DNA from: Nitrospinota bacterium
GTDB lineage: Bacteria > Nitrospinota_A > UBA7883 > JACRGQ01
Assembly (NCBI GenBank): GCA_016217735.1
Contig: JACRGQ010000067.1
Span: 1-64,000, forward strand
Direction of reading: 5' to 3'
DNA: 64,000 nucleotides
Below the pieces are notes generated by a model. The model saw nothing but the letters and a program-made list of their open reading frames with translations. It was not told where the DNA came from and made no database searches. Both the position numbers and the translations under genes were made by a program. This document shows, one piece after another, positions 40,215 to 50,152 of this stretch (position 1 is its first letter; each line of letters begins with the position of its first letter).

Positions 40215-41501
40215 TTAAACGGGGTGCGCTATCAGGTCGTAGTCCATCGCCCCGGTTATTGTTACCTTAATTATCTCACCGGGGGCGGCTTCACACTCGT
40301 CTAAAATCGTTTCGCCGTCCACCTCGGGCGCCTGCGTGGCGAGCCGCCCGATCAGCAGCCGGTTTTCATTGTCGTACCGCTCGACCAGCGCGTCGAATGT
40401 TTTCCCCAGTTTTTCCTTGTTCTTCTTTTTCGATATCGCGTTCTGCGCTTTCATCAACTGCGCTTGGCGTTTTTCTTTTACCTTTTCCGGCACGTCATCG
40501 GCGAAGGCGGCCGCCCCCGTTCCCTCCTCGCTGGAGTAGGTGAAAACCCCCACATGGTCGAACTGCGCTTCCTTGACGAAGTTCAGAAGATTGTCGAACT
40601 GCTTCTCCGTTTCGCCGGGGAAGCCGACGATGAAGCTGGTGCGAATCGCCCCGTGCGGCATTTTCTCCCGTATCCGTTTCATCAGCGAGCGGATATCGGC
40701 GCTGGTCTCCTGCCGCCCCATCCGTTTCAACACCGCGTCGTCGTAATGCTGGAACGGCACGTCGATGTACGGCGTGAACGGCGGGCCGGACGCGATCATG
40801 TCTATCATCGCGTCGGTGATGAGCGTGGGATAGAGGTACATCACCCGCAACCACCCTCCTTGCAATTCTTTCAAATTCTTCAAATCTTTCAAAAGCTCCA
40901 CGAGGCCGTTTTTCTTCCGCAGATCGGCCCCGTAGCGGGTGGTATCCTGCGCCACGAGGACCAATTCGCGGATGCCGATGGCGAGAAGTTCTTTCGCTTC
41001 CGCGATGACCGCTTCCGGCGGGCGGCTTTTCAGCGGGCCGCGGATGGCGGGGATGGAGCAGAAAGAGCAGGCGTTGCCGCATCCCTCGGCGATTTTGAGA
41101 TAGGCCGACACAACCCCCGGCTGGGTGACGCGTTTGATGTTGTCGGTGCGGTAGACCTCTTTGGTCGATTCGTCCGAGATGGCCAGCAGGTAGTCGATCT
41201 CCGGGATGTCGCTTTGCAGTTCGGCCTTGTAGCGTTCCACCATGCAGCCCATCACGGCCAGCTTTGCGCCGGGCCGCGTCTTTTTTATCTCGGCCAGATT
41301 GAGGATGGTGTCGATGGTCTCGCGCTTGGCGGCATCGATGAAGCCGCAGGAGTTCACCAGGAGGCAGTCGGCCTCTTCGGGGTTGTCGGTGATGGTGCAT
41401 CCCTGCTGCTGCAGGATGGCCAGGATTTTTTCGCTGTCCACCCGGTTCTTGGCGCAGCCGAGCGAAACCATGTGCAGCCGCATGTTGCGCAGATTTTTCA
41501 T
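40215..41501 (-). CDS. rimO: Ribosomal protein S12 methylthiotransferase
   Basis: RimO is a radical-SAM enzyme that methylthiolates an Asp of ribosomal protein S12. The 428-residue protein has the N-terminal UPF0004 domain with three cluster cysteines (MVSLGCAKNRVDSE, LLVNSCGF, VMGCMVERY), the radical-SAM motif CGNACSFC, and a C-terminal TRAM domain. SAIRGPLKSR-type IPAIRGPLKSRP favours RimO over MiaB. No Shine-Dalgarno; TATAAT ends 6 bases before the ATG, so the transcript is probably leaderless. Confidence 0.95.
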   Translation of the reverse strand: MKNLRNMRLHMVSLGCAKNRVDSEKILAILQQQGCTITDNPEEADCLLVNSCGFIDAAKRETIDTILNLAEIKKTRPGAKLAVMGCMVERYKAELQSDIPEIDYLLAISDESTKEVYRTDNIKRVTQPGVVSAYLKIAEGCGNACSFCSIPAIRGPLKSRPPEAVIAEAKELLAIGIRELVLVAQDTTRYGADLRKKNGLVELLKDLKNLKELQGGWLRVMYLYPTLITDAMIDMIASGPPFTPYIDVPFQHYDDAVLKRMGRQETSADIRSLMKRIREKMPHGAIRTSFIVGFPGETEKQFDNLLNFVKEAQFDHVGVFTYSSEEGTGAAAFADDVPEKVKEKRQAQLMKAQNAISKKKNKEKLGKTFDALVERYDNENRLLIGRLATQAPEVDGETILDECEAAPGEIIKVTITGAMDYDLIAHPV

Positions 41502-41507
41502 GCGGAG

Positions 41508-41513
41508 ATTATA
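41508..41513 (-). promoter_or_regulatory. -10 box of rimO (leaderless spacing)
   Basis: On the minus strand TATAAT, CTCCGC (6 bases), then the rimO ATG. There is no recognisable -35 and no ribosome-binding site. Confidence 0.55.
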
Positions 41514-41576
41514 GCGCGAATTTCCGGGGAAGGATTTAGGCGTCTTTAAAAATGAAGCGGCCCGAAAAAGCGAGGG

Positions 41577-41605
41577 TTGCCAGCATGGCCCGATATGCTT
41601 ATAAT
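41577..41605 (+). promoter_or_regulatory. Promoter of tRNA-Val
   Basis: TTGCCA (41577-41582), 17-base spacer, TATAAT (41600-41605). Predicted start about 41612, 7 bases before the tRNA. A near-consensus sigma-70-type promoter. Confidence 0.85.
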
Positions 41606-41618
41606 GTGCTCCTTAATC

Positions 41619-41693
41619 GGGCGATTAACTCAGTGGTAGAGTGCTTCCTTCACACGGAAGAAGCCGCAGGTTCAAATCCTGCATCGCCCACCA
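41619..41693 (+). tRNA. tRNA-Val (anticodon CAC)
   Basis: Full cloverleaf: acceptor GGGCGAT/ATCGCCC, D stem ACTC/GAGT, anticodon stem CTTCC/GGAAG around TTCACAC (anticodon CAC), T stem GCAGG/CCTGC with TTCAAAT, and an encoded CCA. It reads GUG. TTTTT follows shortly after the 3' end. Confidence 0.95.
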
Positions 41694-41784
41694 TTTTTCC
41701 TTAATACTAAATTCAACGCGGTCTTCCGCATCACGCCATTCATATATTTTTTTGTGCGATGCGGGATTTGAAGCCCGATTCCGC

Positions 41785-43764
<1,980 letters not shown>

Positions 43765-43786
43765 TTCTCTCCCTCTTGTACCATGC

Positions 43787-44054
43787 CATTCTGAGCCGTT
43801 GGCGAAGAATCCCTTATCGGGGTAGGTGCGACTTCAGTCGCACATTGGCGCGGAGCGCCAAGAGAGAGGTCGGCCCTGCGGGCCGATTGTGCGGCTAAAG
43901 TCGCACCTACCCGGAAAGAGATCATTCGCCCTTAAAGGGCATTTCCGCGGCGGTTTGTTTACACTTCGCTACGCTCGTGTCAAAATGCCGGAACACCCGC
44001 CGTTGGCGGCTGTCCGCATTTTTTCCGCCGCTCCTTCGCTACGCTCAGGATGAC
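43787..44054. repeat. Composite palindromic repeat inserted upstream of acs
   Basis: The ends are CATTCTGAGCCGTTGGCGAA and CGCTACGCTCAGGATGAC, family C-like inverted termini. Inside, 43820-43912 is a family B-type palindrome: GGGTAGGTGCGACTTCAGTC at one end, GACTTTAGCCGCAC-related sequence inverted at the other, with TGGCGC GGA GCGCCA and GGTCGGCCC TGC GGGCCGATT nested. The duplicate acs start at 46383-46552 lacks this block, so it looks like an insertion. It accounts for most of the gap 43765-44192. Confidence 0.7.
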
Positions 44055-44078
44055 ACACGCATAACCTGTATCCCTGCC

Positions 44079-44121
44079 GAAAATCATAATCCCGCGCGGT
44101 TGGTATGAAAAGCCCAAACTT
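44079..44121. repeat. Original of a duplicated acs-upstream segment
   Basis: GAAAATCATAATCCCGCGCG followed shortly by TGAAAAGCCCAAACTT recurs at 46510-46552 with slight change in the middle. Together with the duplicated acs 5' end it marks one ancestral duplication. Confidence 0.75.
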
Positions 44122-44192
44122 CCCCTCAACCTCCGGCTAACGATTGATTGTCATGCCCCGGGCATCCAGGCTTTATTCTTTTGGGGAAAAAC

Positions 44193-44495
44193 CTACGCCG
44201 CGCTCCGCGCTTTTACCTGGCGTTCTATGAGGTCTCCGGCGCGGTCGATGGCGGTATCCATTTCAAAGCGTTTTTGAAGATTGAGCCAAAACCCGGCGGA
44301 CATGCCAAAATAACGCCCCAAGCGCAGGGCTGTGTCGGCGCTGATGCCGCGCTTGCCCAGAACGATCTCGTTGACGCGGCGCGGCGGCACCGCGATGCCT
44401 CCCGCCAGCGCACGCTGGCTGATCCCCAGCGGCTCTAAAAATTCCTTAAGCAACAGCGTGCCGGGATGCACCGGCTTGAGTTTATTTTTCGACAT
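44193..44495 (-). CDS. higA: HigA-type antitoxin
   Basis: A 100-residue XRE-family helix-turn-helix protein of the HigA/VapI type: KPVHPGTLLLKEFLEPLGIS, then QRALAGGIAVPPRRVNEIVL and GISADTALRLGRYFGMSAGFW. It would neutralise HigB and repress the locus. GGAGGCGG precedes the ATG. It follows higB by 17 bases, the toxin-first order typical of higBA. Confidence 0.93.
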   Translation of the reverse strand: MSKNKLKPVHPGTLLLKEFLEPLGISQRALAGGIAVPPRRVNEIVLGKRGISADTALRLGRYFGMSAGFWLNLQKRFEMDTAIDRAGDLIERQVKARSAA

Positions 44496-44513
44496 TTTTT
44501 ACCGCCTCCATCA

Positions 44514-44795
44514 TCAGTGGTAATCGCATATCTCCACATCAGCGTCGTTCCCGTTTTCCCGGCGGAAACATATCCGCCGCTGGCCGTTGATCCGGATACC
44601 CCATTGTCCCCTTCTGTTGCCGCCCAAGGCCTCAAGCCTATTGCCGGGCGGAAGCCGCAGATCGTCTATCCGCTCGGCGGCATCCAGCATGATAAGTTTT
44701 TCAAAAGCCCGTTGGGCCAGGGAATCCGGGAATTTTTTAACCCTTCTTCGCTCAAAGATTGCCTTTGCGTCCTTGTCCTTGAAATTCCGTATCAC
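44514..44795 (-). CDS. higB: HigB-type mRNA interferase toxin
   Basis: A 93-residue RelE-superfamily toxin that would cleave translated mRNA on the ribosome. It shows IRNFKDKDAKAIFERRRVKK, RLPPGNRLEALGGNRRGQWG, IRINGQRRICFRRENG and the terminal VEICDYH, all close to HigB. The start is the GTG that gives the family N-terminus MIR.F; an in-frame ATG six codons upstream (44813) is possible. No good Shine-Dalgarno is visible for either. Followed by higA. Confidence 0.9.
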   Translation of the reverse strand: MIRNFKDKDAKAIFERRRVKKFPDSLAQRAFEKLIMLDAAERIDDLRLPPGNRLEALGGNRRGQWGIRINGQRRICFRRENGNDADVEICDYH

Positions 44796-44878
44796 AATCG
44801 TATATTGGCACATGTAACGGTACCCGTATATATTATGCGGCTCAAAATAGCAAGAAGCCGAGAGCGCGAAAGAATGGG

Positions 44879-44926
44879 AAAAGAACTTTGAAAATATTTC
44901 CGGGTGCCGGGTCAAGACCCTCATTC
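44879..44926. repeat. Half copy of repeat family A
   Basis: TTTGAAAATATTTCCGGGTG then CCGGGTCAAGACCCTCATTC corresponds to one end of family A elements (compare 55000-55028). It sits between higB and the hydrolase gene. Confidence 0.55.
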
Positions 44927-44928
44927 CC

Positions 44929-46071
44929 CTACTCTAATTCCTTCCCCATCACCATTTCGGTAAGGGCCAGCGTCTTCAATTCAATCTCCGGATCCCGGTA
45001 GTAATGGTCCAAGCCGGGTTCGAGGATGATAAGGGAATCCGGGATTATTTCATGCGCTAACAGCGTTAGGCCGTCATTTGGACCGCGAGGACTGAGTTCT
45101 TGGTACCTGGCTCTTACATCATCCGATACTTGTCCCGAAAGTGGAACGGCCACATATTGCACTTTGAGAAGGCCGGCGGGGAAGCGTAACTTCGCGAAGC
45201 GCGGGGAAGCGGTTCCCACGGCCAACTCGGGAACGACGGACGAATCAATTCCCTGTATCCAGAGGACAAACTTCGCAAGCCACCACTTGGGCCACAGGAG
45301 CGCATTATCCGCCAGATAAGTGCCTCTCAAAATGCCGCCAACGCTTACCCATGCCTTAACTATTGACACATCGGATTCTGAAATGAATCCTCCTCCGAGA
45401 GCGACAGACGCATCGGTGCTTCCTTTACTGGTGCTTACTAGAATGATCTTCTTTTGTTTTCCAAGGTGCCGTCTAATGCTAGAAACAATAATTTGCGCGT
45501 TGGCGGCGACTCCGCCATCTTCAAGGGTTTCTATCAGTTCAACGTCAAATCCCGACTCCGCGAGTTTTTTCATAGGCTTTGAGAAATCGGCTCCCGTTTG
45601 CCTGTCGCTTTTATAATGGAATCCGGGCACAAAAAGAATTTTGTATTCCTGATTTTTTCCGGACGGAGAATGGCCCCCTCTCCTTATCCGATCGAGTATC
45701 GCCAAGAACTCTTGGTTCGCCAGGCGGTTCGCGGAAGACGATAGTACCCCGTTGATGAATATTAATGTGGCATAATCCACGGAGAAGGAAACCGCAAGTC
45801 TTTCCAGACCCTCTTCACTAAAGCCGCCATCCCCGCGTAGAGCGCCCGCACGGTATCCAGCCTGAAACGAGCTGTCATTTAACAATGAAAACAGCTCGGC
45901 GGCCTCCCGCGAATCCACCTCGGTCTCCATAAAACGGTCAACCATGTATCCTCTTACTTTTATGGGTTGCGCTTCCGATTCGCCAATAAAAAATGGAAGG
46001 AGAAGACTTGGAAACAAAATGCTGAAAACGGCCTTCGTCAGCGGGCCGGCGGTGTTGTTACTTTTTTTCAA
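44929..46071 (-). CDS. Exported alpha/beta-hydrolase-like protein
   Basis: A 380-residue protein, TTG start, with an N-terminal hydrophobic signal (AVFSILFPSLLLPFFIGESE). Features: ILFVPGFHYKSDRQTGADFS, KIILVSTSKGSTDASVAL, WVSVGGILRGTYL, and a late EPGLDHYYRD. The STSKG/STD segment is placed like a nucleophile elbow but is not a classical GxSxG, so hydrolase activity is uncertain. Base composition is visibly less G+C rich than its neighbours, and it is flanked by higBA and a recombined acs/vapC remnant, which suggests acquired DNA. Confidence 0.65.
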   Translation of the reverse strand: MKKSNNTAGPLTKAVFSILFPSLLLPFFIGESEAQPIKVRGYMVDRFMETEVDSREAAELFSLLNDSSFQAGYRAGALRGDGGFSEEGLERLAVSFSVDYATLIFINGVLSSSANRLANQEFLAILDRIRRGGHSPSGKNQEYKILFVPGFHYKSDRQTGADFSKPMKKLAESGFDVELIETLEDGGVAANAQIIVSSIRRHLGKQKKIILVSTSKGSTDASVALGGGFISESDVSIVKAWVSVGGILRGTYLADNALLWPKWWLAKFVLWIQGIDSSVVPELAVGTASPRFAKLRFPAGLLKVQYVAVPLSGQVSDDVRARYQELSPRGPNDGLTLLAHEIIPDSLIILEPGLDHYYRDPEIELKTLALTEMVMGKELE

Positions 46072-46273
46072 GAATCACGAATTCCATGAAATCGGGGACA
46101 CGGTTGAAATCAAGTTTTGCATTATGCGATATTTTCAAAATGATCTCCGTTTAGCACCTTCCCCCCATGAGAAAAACAATACGCGCCCCGGTAAAAATAG
46201 TCAAATTATTTACCCAGATACGGCATGGCCGCCGATTTTCAAGCCCCGCGCATCCACTAAAGCGCGGTGGTTG

Positions 46274-46483
46274 TCAGCGCGTCCCGTCTTTTAAGTGCGG
46301 GCCGGGAACGCGCGCGAATTCTTTTGTGTTGTTGGTGACGAGCGTACTGCCCAAACTCAAGGCGCGGGCGGCGATAAGCATGTCCAGCGAACCGATGAAT
46401 GTGTGTTCGCTCTGGTGCTTGTGCGGCGCGAAGACGCGCTCTTCGGTTTGCATGGAAACGATGGTCTTTTTGGTCTCGGTCAT
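46274..46483 (-). pseudogene. Chimera of acs 5' end and vapC 3' end
   Basis: A 69-codon frame. Residues 1-33 ([20 protein letters not shown] to IGSL) copy the Acs N-terminus; the DNA at 46383-46483 matches 43664-43764 over 101 bases with few mismatches. The rest, DMLIAARALSLGSTLVTNNT then KEFARVPG, is the C-terminal part of a VapC PIN-domain toxin, including the DxLIAA acidic site. The join is exact and in frame, and the acs-type start and ribosome site are kept, so it could be translated. PIN activity is unlikely because the first half of the domain is missing. Confidence 0.85.
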
Positions 46484-46509
46484 ATCTCCCCCTACGGATG
46501 CGTCCGTGT

Positions 46510-46552
46510 GAAAATCATAATCCCGCGCGATGCGGTTGAAAAGCCCAAACTT
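46510..46552. repeat. Copy of the acs-upstream segment
   Basis: Matches 44079-44121. Here it lies 27 bases from the chimeric start codon, whereas in front of the real acs it lies over 300 bases away because of the inserted repeat composite. Confidence 0.75.
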
Positions 46553-46561
46553 GCTGAGGGA

Positions 46562-46592
46562 TTGTCATGCCGGGCTTGACCCGGCATGACAA
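46562..46592. repeat. Minimal family A palindrome
   Basis: TTGTCATGCCGGG, CTTGA, CCCGGCATGACAA: a perfect 13-bp stem made of the terminal motif of family A and its inverse. AAAAA follows at a short distance, so it may also stop transcription. Confidence 0.7.
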
Positions 46593-46671
46593 AGCAAAAA
46601 TCCCCCCGGATTTATTTGCCCCGTGGCGAAGTATGAGATAATCTTTGCGGCAACCTGGAGTCTCAACATAT

Positions 46672-47916
46672 ATGAAGAATTTCACATGGCCGCTTGTGGC
46701 GGCATTGTTGATTTGCGCCGCGCCCGCCGCCGTGCGGGCGGAGGAGGAAGCGCCGTTCCCCTTTGAGATGGCGCCGGAAGGCAACATCCTTGACGAGCCG
46801 GAGAAAGCCGTCGCCCCGCCGCGCCTGGAAAGTCTCCTCAGTCTCGAAATGCGGGTGGCGCTCATCCGCGCCGCCTCGTCCGCCACTCTCGCCGGCGAGG
46901 GGAACCTGCTCATCACTTCCGCCGAGAGCGGCGCGCGCCTCAACACCGGCGATCTCCAAACTATTACCGTCCAGCGCAGCCCGCACGGCATCCGCATCAA
47001 CACGCTCGTTTTCCCCATCCGCTCCATCCGGGTGGAATCGCCGGACGGCATTATCGGCATCAACGGCAAGCGTTATCGCGGCTACATTGTTTTGTGGGAT
47101 AACGGCAAGGGAACCTTCGACGTGGTGAACCACGTCATGCTGGAGGATTACCTTCGCAGCGTGGTGGCGGCCGAGATGCCGAAATCGTGGCCGGTGGAAG
47201 CCCTGAAAGCGCAGGCGGTTGCCGCCCGCACCTACGCGCTTTTCCGGCGGCAGGAAATGAACGAAAACTACTTCGATCTGGAAACCACCGTGATGGATCA
47301 GGTATACGGCGGCGTGGCCAACGAAGACCCCCGCACCGACAAAGCGGTCAGCGGCACCGCCGGGATGATCCTGATGTACAAGAATCAGGTGGCCCGCACC
47401 TTCTTCCACGCCAACTGCGGCGACCGCACCGAGGATGGAGTCGAAGTCTTCCAAAAGGTGAGTGTGCCGTATCTCAAATCGGTGCCGTGCGAATACGGCA
47501 AAAAATCCCCCTATTACACATGGCAGATCGGCGTGCGGATGAACGAGATCGAGGCGGCCCTCGCCCGCGCCGGGCTTCACCGCGGCAAAATCGCATCGCT
47601 TGCCACGCAAAGCCGCACGAAGACCGGGCGCGTGAAAACGCTTGCCCTGCACAACGGACGCAACGTGACGATGGTGGACGCCGTCGCTTTCCGCCTGGCG
47701 CTCGGCCCGGCCCGCCTGAAAAGCACCCGGTTCACCATCCAAAAACAGGGCACCATGGTCACATTCAAGGGAATCGGTTACGGTCATGGCGTGGGTCTCT
47801 GCCAGTGGGGAGCCAAGGGGATGGCGGACGCCGGACGCCGCTTCGGCGATATTTTGGGCAAGTACTATCCCGGCGCAACCGTCGCCGTCAATGTTCTCGC
47901 TTCCGTGCCGGAGTGA
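46672..47916 (+). CDS. SpoIID/LytB-domain protein (exported)
   Basis: A 414-residue protein with a signal peptide (about residues 1-23). The SpoIID/LytB core contains YRGYIVLWDNGKGTFDVVNH, LEDYLRSVVAAEMPKSWPVE, ALKAQAVAARTYAL and the C-terminal GIGYGHGVGLCQWGAKGMA. SpoIID is a peptidoglycan lytic transglycosylase acting on denuded glycan; the catalytic Glu in AAEMPKSW is present. In a non-sporulating diderm it probably remodels septal or side-wall glycan. GGAG lies 11 bases before the ATG. Its stop is within the queA ribosome-binding region. Confidence 0.9.
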   Translation: MKNFTWPLVAALLICAAPAAVRAEEEAPFPFEMAPEGNILDEPEKAVAPPRLESLLSLEMRVALIRAASSATLAGEGNLLITSAESGARLNTGDLQTITVQRSPHGIRINTLVFPIRSIRVESPDGIIGINGKRYRGYIVLWDNGKGTFDVVNHVMLEDYLRSVVAAEMPKSWPVEALKAQAVAARTYALFRRQEMNENYFDLETTVMDQVYGGVANEDPRTDKAVSGTAGMILMYKNQVARTFFHANCGDRTEDGVEVFQKVSVPYLKSVPCEYGKKSPYYTWQIGVRMNEIEAALARAGLHRGKIASLATQSRTKTGRVKTLALHNGRNVTMVDAVAFRLALGPARLKSTRFTIQKQGTMVTFKGIGYGHGVGLCQWGAKGMADAGRRFGDILGKYYPGATVAVNVLASVPE

Positions 47917-47919
47917 GCC

Positions 47920-48939
47920 ATCAGCACGCGGCTGGCCGATTACGATTTTCCGCTGCCGCCGGAACTCATCGCCCGATACCCCGCCGATAAACGCGACCGG
48001 TCGCGCCTCATGCGGCTCGACCGCGCCACCGGCGCAATCTCGCATCACACCTTCGCCGATCTGCCGGAACTGCTCAATGGCGGCGATACCCTCGTGCTGA
48101 ACGAGACCCGCGTGATCCCCGCCCGCGTTTTCGGCACAATTCCCGCCGGAGCGGAAATCGAGATGCTGGTTGTCCGGTTCGACGCGGGCGAAGTCGTCGC
48201 CATGGTGCGCGGCCTCAAAAAACTCAAACCCGGAATGCGGATTGATTTTGGCAATGGGCTGAGCGGGGAATTTCTGCGGCGCGAAGGGGAGATGGGCGTT
48301 TTCCGGTTCGCGTTGCCGGAGGAGGCGGTCAAGGAATGGCTCCGCGTTCACGGCGCCATTCCGCTGCCGCCGTATATGGAGCGGGAAGAGGAACCGCTCG
48401 ACCGCGAACGGTATCAAACCGTTTTTGCGGCGAAGGACGGCTCCTGCGCCGCCCCCACCGCCGGACTCCATTTCACGCCGGAGCTTTTGGCGCGGTTGGC
48501 GGAAAAGAAGGTTTTGCGGGAAAAAATCACTTTACATGTGGGACCCGGCACGTTCAAGCCCATTACCGAAGAAGACATTACCCGCCACGCCATCGACCCC
48601 GAATACGCCGACGTGCCGCGCCCGCTGTTTGACCGCCTGCTGGATGCAAAGCGGCGCGGCGGGCGCGTGGTGGCGGTCGGCACCACCGTCACCCGTTCGC
48701 TGGAGGCGGCGGCGCGGCACGGCGGCGAATTCAGCGGCCCGACGGGGCTTTACATATCGCCCGGCTTCGAGTTCCGCGTGGTGGACGCGCTCATCACGAA
48801 CTTCCATCTGCCGAAATCGTCGCTGCTGGTGCTGGCCGCCGCCTTCGCGGGACGCGAACGGATTTTGGCCGCCTACGCCGCCGCGGTGCAAGAGCGCTAC
48901 CGCTTTTACTCCTACGGCGACGCGATGCTGATTATCTAG
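47920..48939 (+). CDS. queA: tRNA queuosine ribosyltransferase-isomerase, apparent AUC start
   Basis: QueA transfers the ribose of SAM to preQ1 in tRNA to form epoxyqueuosine. The 339-residue protein shows the family start TRLADYDFPLPPELIARYPA, then SRLMRLDRATG, RVIPARVFG, PLPPYMEREEEPLDRERYQT, AAPTAGLHFT, LHVGPGTFKPI and TNFHLPKSSLLVLAAAFAG. The conserved N-terminus has no ATG, GTG or TTG; it begins ATC AGC ACG 3 bases after the spoIID stop, with GGAG 6 bases upstream. The first ATG (48010) would remove the essential DYDFPLP segment. An AUC start, or a mutation or error in an ATG, is the best reading. Confidence 0.9.
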   Translation: MSTRLADYDFPLPPELIARYPADKRDRSRLMRLDRATGAISHHTFADLPELLNGGDTLVLNETRVIPARVFGTIPAGAEIEMLVVRFDAGEVVAMVRGLKKLKPGMRIDFGNGLSGEFLRREGEMGVFRFALPEEAVKEWLRVHGAIPLPPYMEREEEPLDRERYQTVFAAKDGSCAAPTAGLHFTPELLARLAEKKVLREKITLHVGPGTFKPITEEDITRHAIDPEYADVPRPLFDRLLDAKRRGGRVVAVGTTVTRSLEAAARHGGEFSGPTGLYISPGFEFRVVDALITNFHLPKSSLLVLAAAFAGRERILAAYAAAVQERYRFYSYGDAMLII

Positions 48940-49092
48940 ACATGGCGGAACAAATTTTTTTATTGCATTTATTCTTATTTGTCGTAGCATTCAACATTAA
49001 GATGATATCCACGATATCAAGCCTGACATTTCCCGATGCGGGCGCTATTCTTTTTTCTCAACCCATCAACCATTTAAGGGGAAACCATCGAT

Positions 49093-49656
49093 ATGTTCGC
49101 CGAGCCTGACGGCCAAAAGACCGCTCTCGTTCAACCGTTCAACGACAATGGCGCGCTGGACGCGTGCCGCGATTGCTCCGGCGCAAAGTGCTGCGGGAAC
49201 ATAAAGCATGGCGGCACCATCGAGCCTCCGTTCCTGACGTCGTTCGACGTGGCGCAGATCGGGAAATTCACGGGGCTGCACCCGGATGTCTACTCTGAAA
49301 TCGTCGTGAATCCCCACACCGGCAACGAGGTGCGCTTTTTAAAAACCACCTCCCGCGAGGGGTGCCATTTCCTGAATGAGGGGCGCTGCACCATCCACGA
49401 TCACCGGCCGATCGACTGCCGCCTTTTTCCGCTGGACTTGAAAATGGTGGAAGGGGAGCTGACTTGGGTTATTTATAGCTACAATCACTGCGAACTGACG
49501 GCGCGCGACATGGCGATCCTCGCCAAGCAGATGAAAACGGCGCTTGCCGCGCTGGGAAGCGAGACCGAGGATTATGCCACCGTCCCGGTGCCGGGCATGA
49601 AAAACATCCCGTTCAAGGTTGTGGGACGGGCATTGGAAAAGCCGGTCATCGTATAA
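49093..49656 (+). CDS. YkgJ-family cysteine-cluster protein
   Basis: A 187-residue soluble protein with the YkgJ/UPF0153 zinc- or iron-binding cluster: CRDCSGAKCCG near residues 25-35, REGCHFLNEGRCTIHDHRPI and DCRLFPLDL. The family probably binds Fe-S or Zn; the function is unknown. AAGGGG lies before the ATG. A 150-base gap after queA holds only AT-rich sequence. Confidence 0.85.
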   Translation: MFAEPDGQKTALVQPFNDNGALDACRDCSGAKCCGNIKHGGTIEPPFLTSFDVAQIGKFTGLHPDVYSEIVVNPHTGNEVRFLKTTSREGCHFLNEGRCTIHDHRPIDCRLFPLDLKMVEGELTWVIYSYNHCELTARDMAILAKQMKTALAALGSETEDYATVPVPGMKNIPFKVVGRALEKPVIV

Positions 49657-49728
49657 TATCCGCGCCATCTGACGTAGCGCGCAAATGACGCGGGTTGTCC
49701 GCTTTTTTGAATCTCCGCTTTCCCACCC

Positions 49729-49858
<130 letters not shown>

Positions 49859-49943
49859 GTTATAGGCTTTGGTCGGCGGCTGGTGATGCCGCGCGGCCTT
49901 GTGGGCGCATTTATCTTTATGAAACAGGACTGTCCGGTTTTTT

Positions 49944-50033
49944 TGGCGGAGAGGGGGAGATTTGAACTCCCGGTACGGTTTCCCGTACAACGGTTTTCGA
50001 GACCGTCGCCTTCAACCGCTCGGCCACCTCTCC
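49944..50033 (-). tRNA. tRNA-Ser (anticodon CGA)
   Basis: Class II tRNA: acceptor GGAGAGG/CCTCTCC, anticodon loop CTCGAAA (anticodon CGA), variable arm TACGGGAAACCGTA identical to the neighbouring tRNA-Ser, encoded CCA. Reads UCG. Confidence 0.95.
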
Positions 50034-50043
50034 ACTATAAAAA

Positions 50044-50121
50044 TGGTGCGCCCGAGAGGATTTGAACCTCTGACTTTCAGAACCGCAATCTGACGTTCTA
50101 TCCGGGCTGAACTACGGGCGC
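50044..50121 (-). tRNA. tRNA-Arg (anticodon GCG)
   Basis: Acceptor GCGCCCG/CGGGCGC, D stem GTTC/GAAC, anticodon stem TCAGA/TCTGA around TTGCGGT, so the anticodon is GCG; T stem AGAGG/CCTCT; encoded CCA. Most bacteria read CGU/CGC with an ACG anticodon converted to ICG by TadA, so a genomic GCG is unusual. First gene of the tRNA operon. Confidence 0.9.
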
Positions 50122-50152
50122 ATAATGACCGGCTGCATTTCCGGAAGCGGTA

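Noticed and set aside
46663-48471. 602-codon minus-strand frame across spoIID and queA
   Set aside because: It spans two well-supported genes on the plus strand and has no recognisable domain.
48942-49108. Short ORF (MAEQIFLLHLFLF...) between queA and the YkgJ gene
   Set aside because: No ribosome site, overlaps the YkgJ start, low-complexity AT-rich origin.
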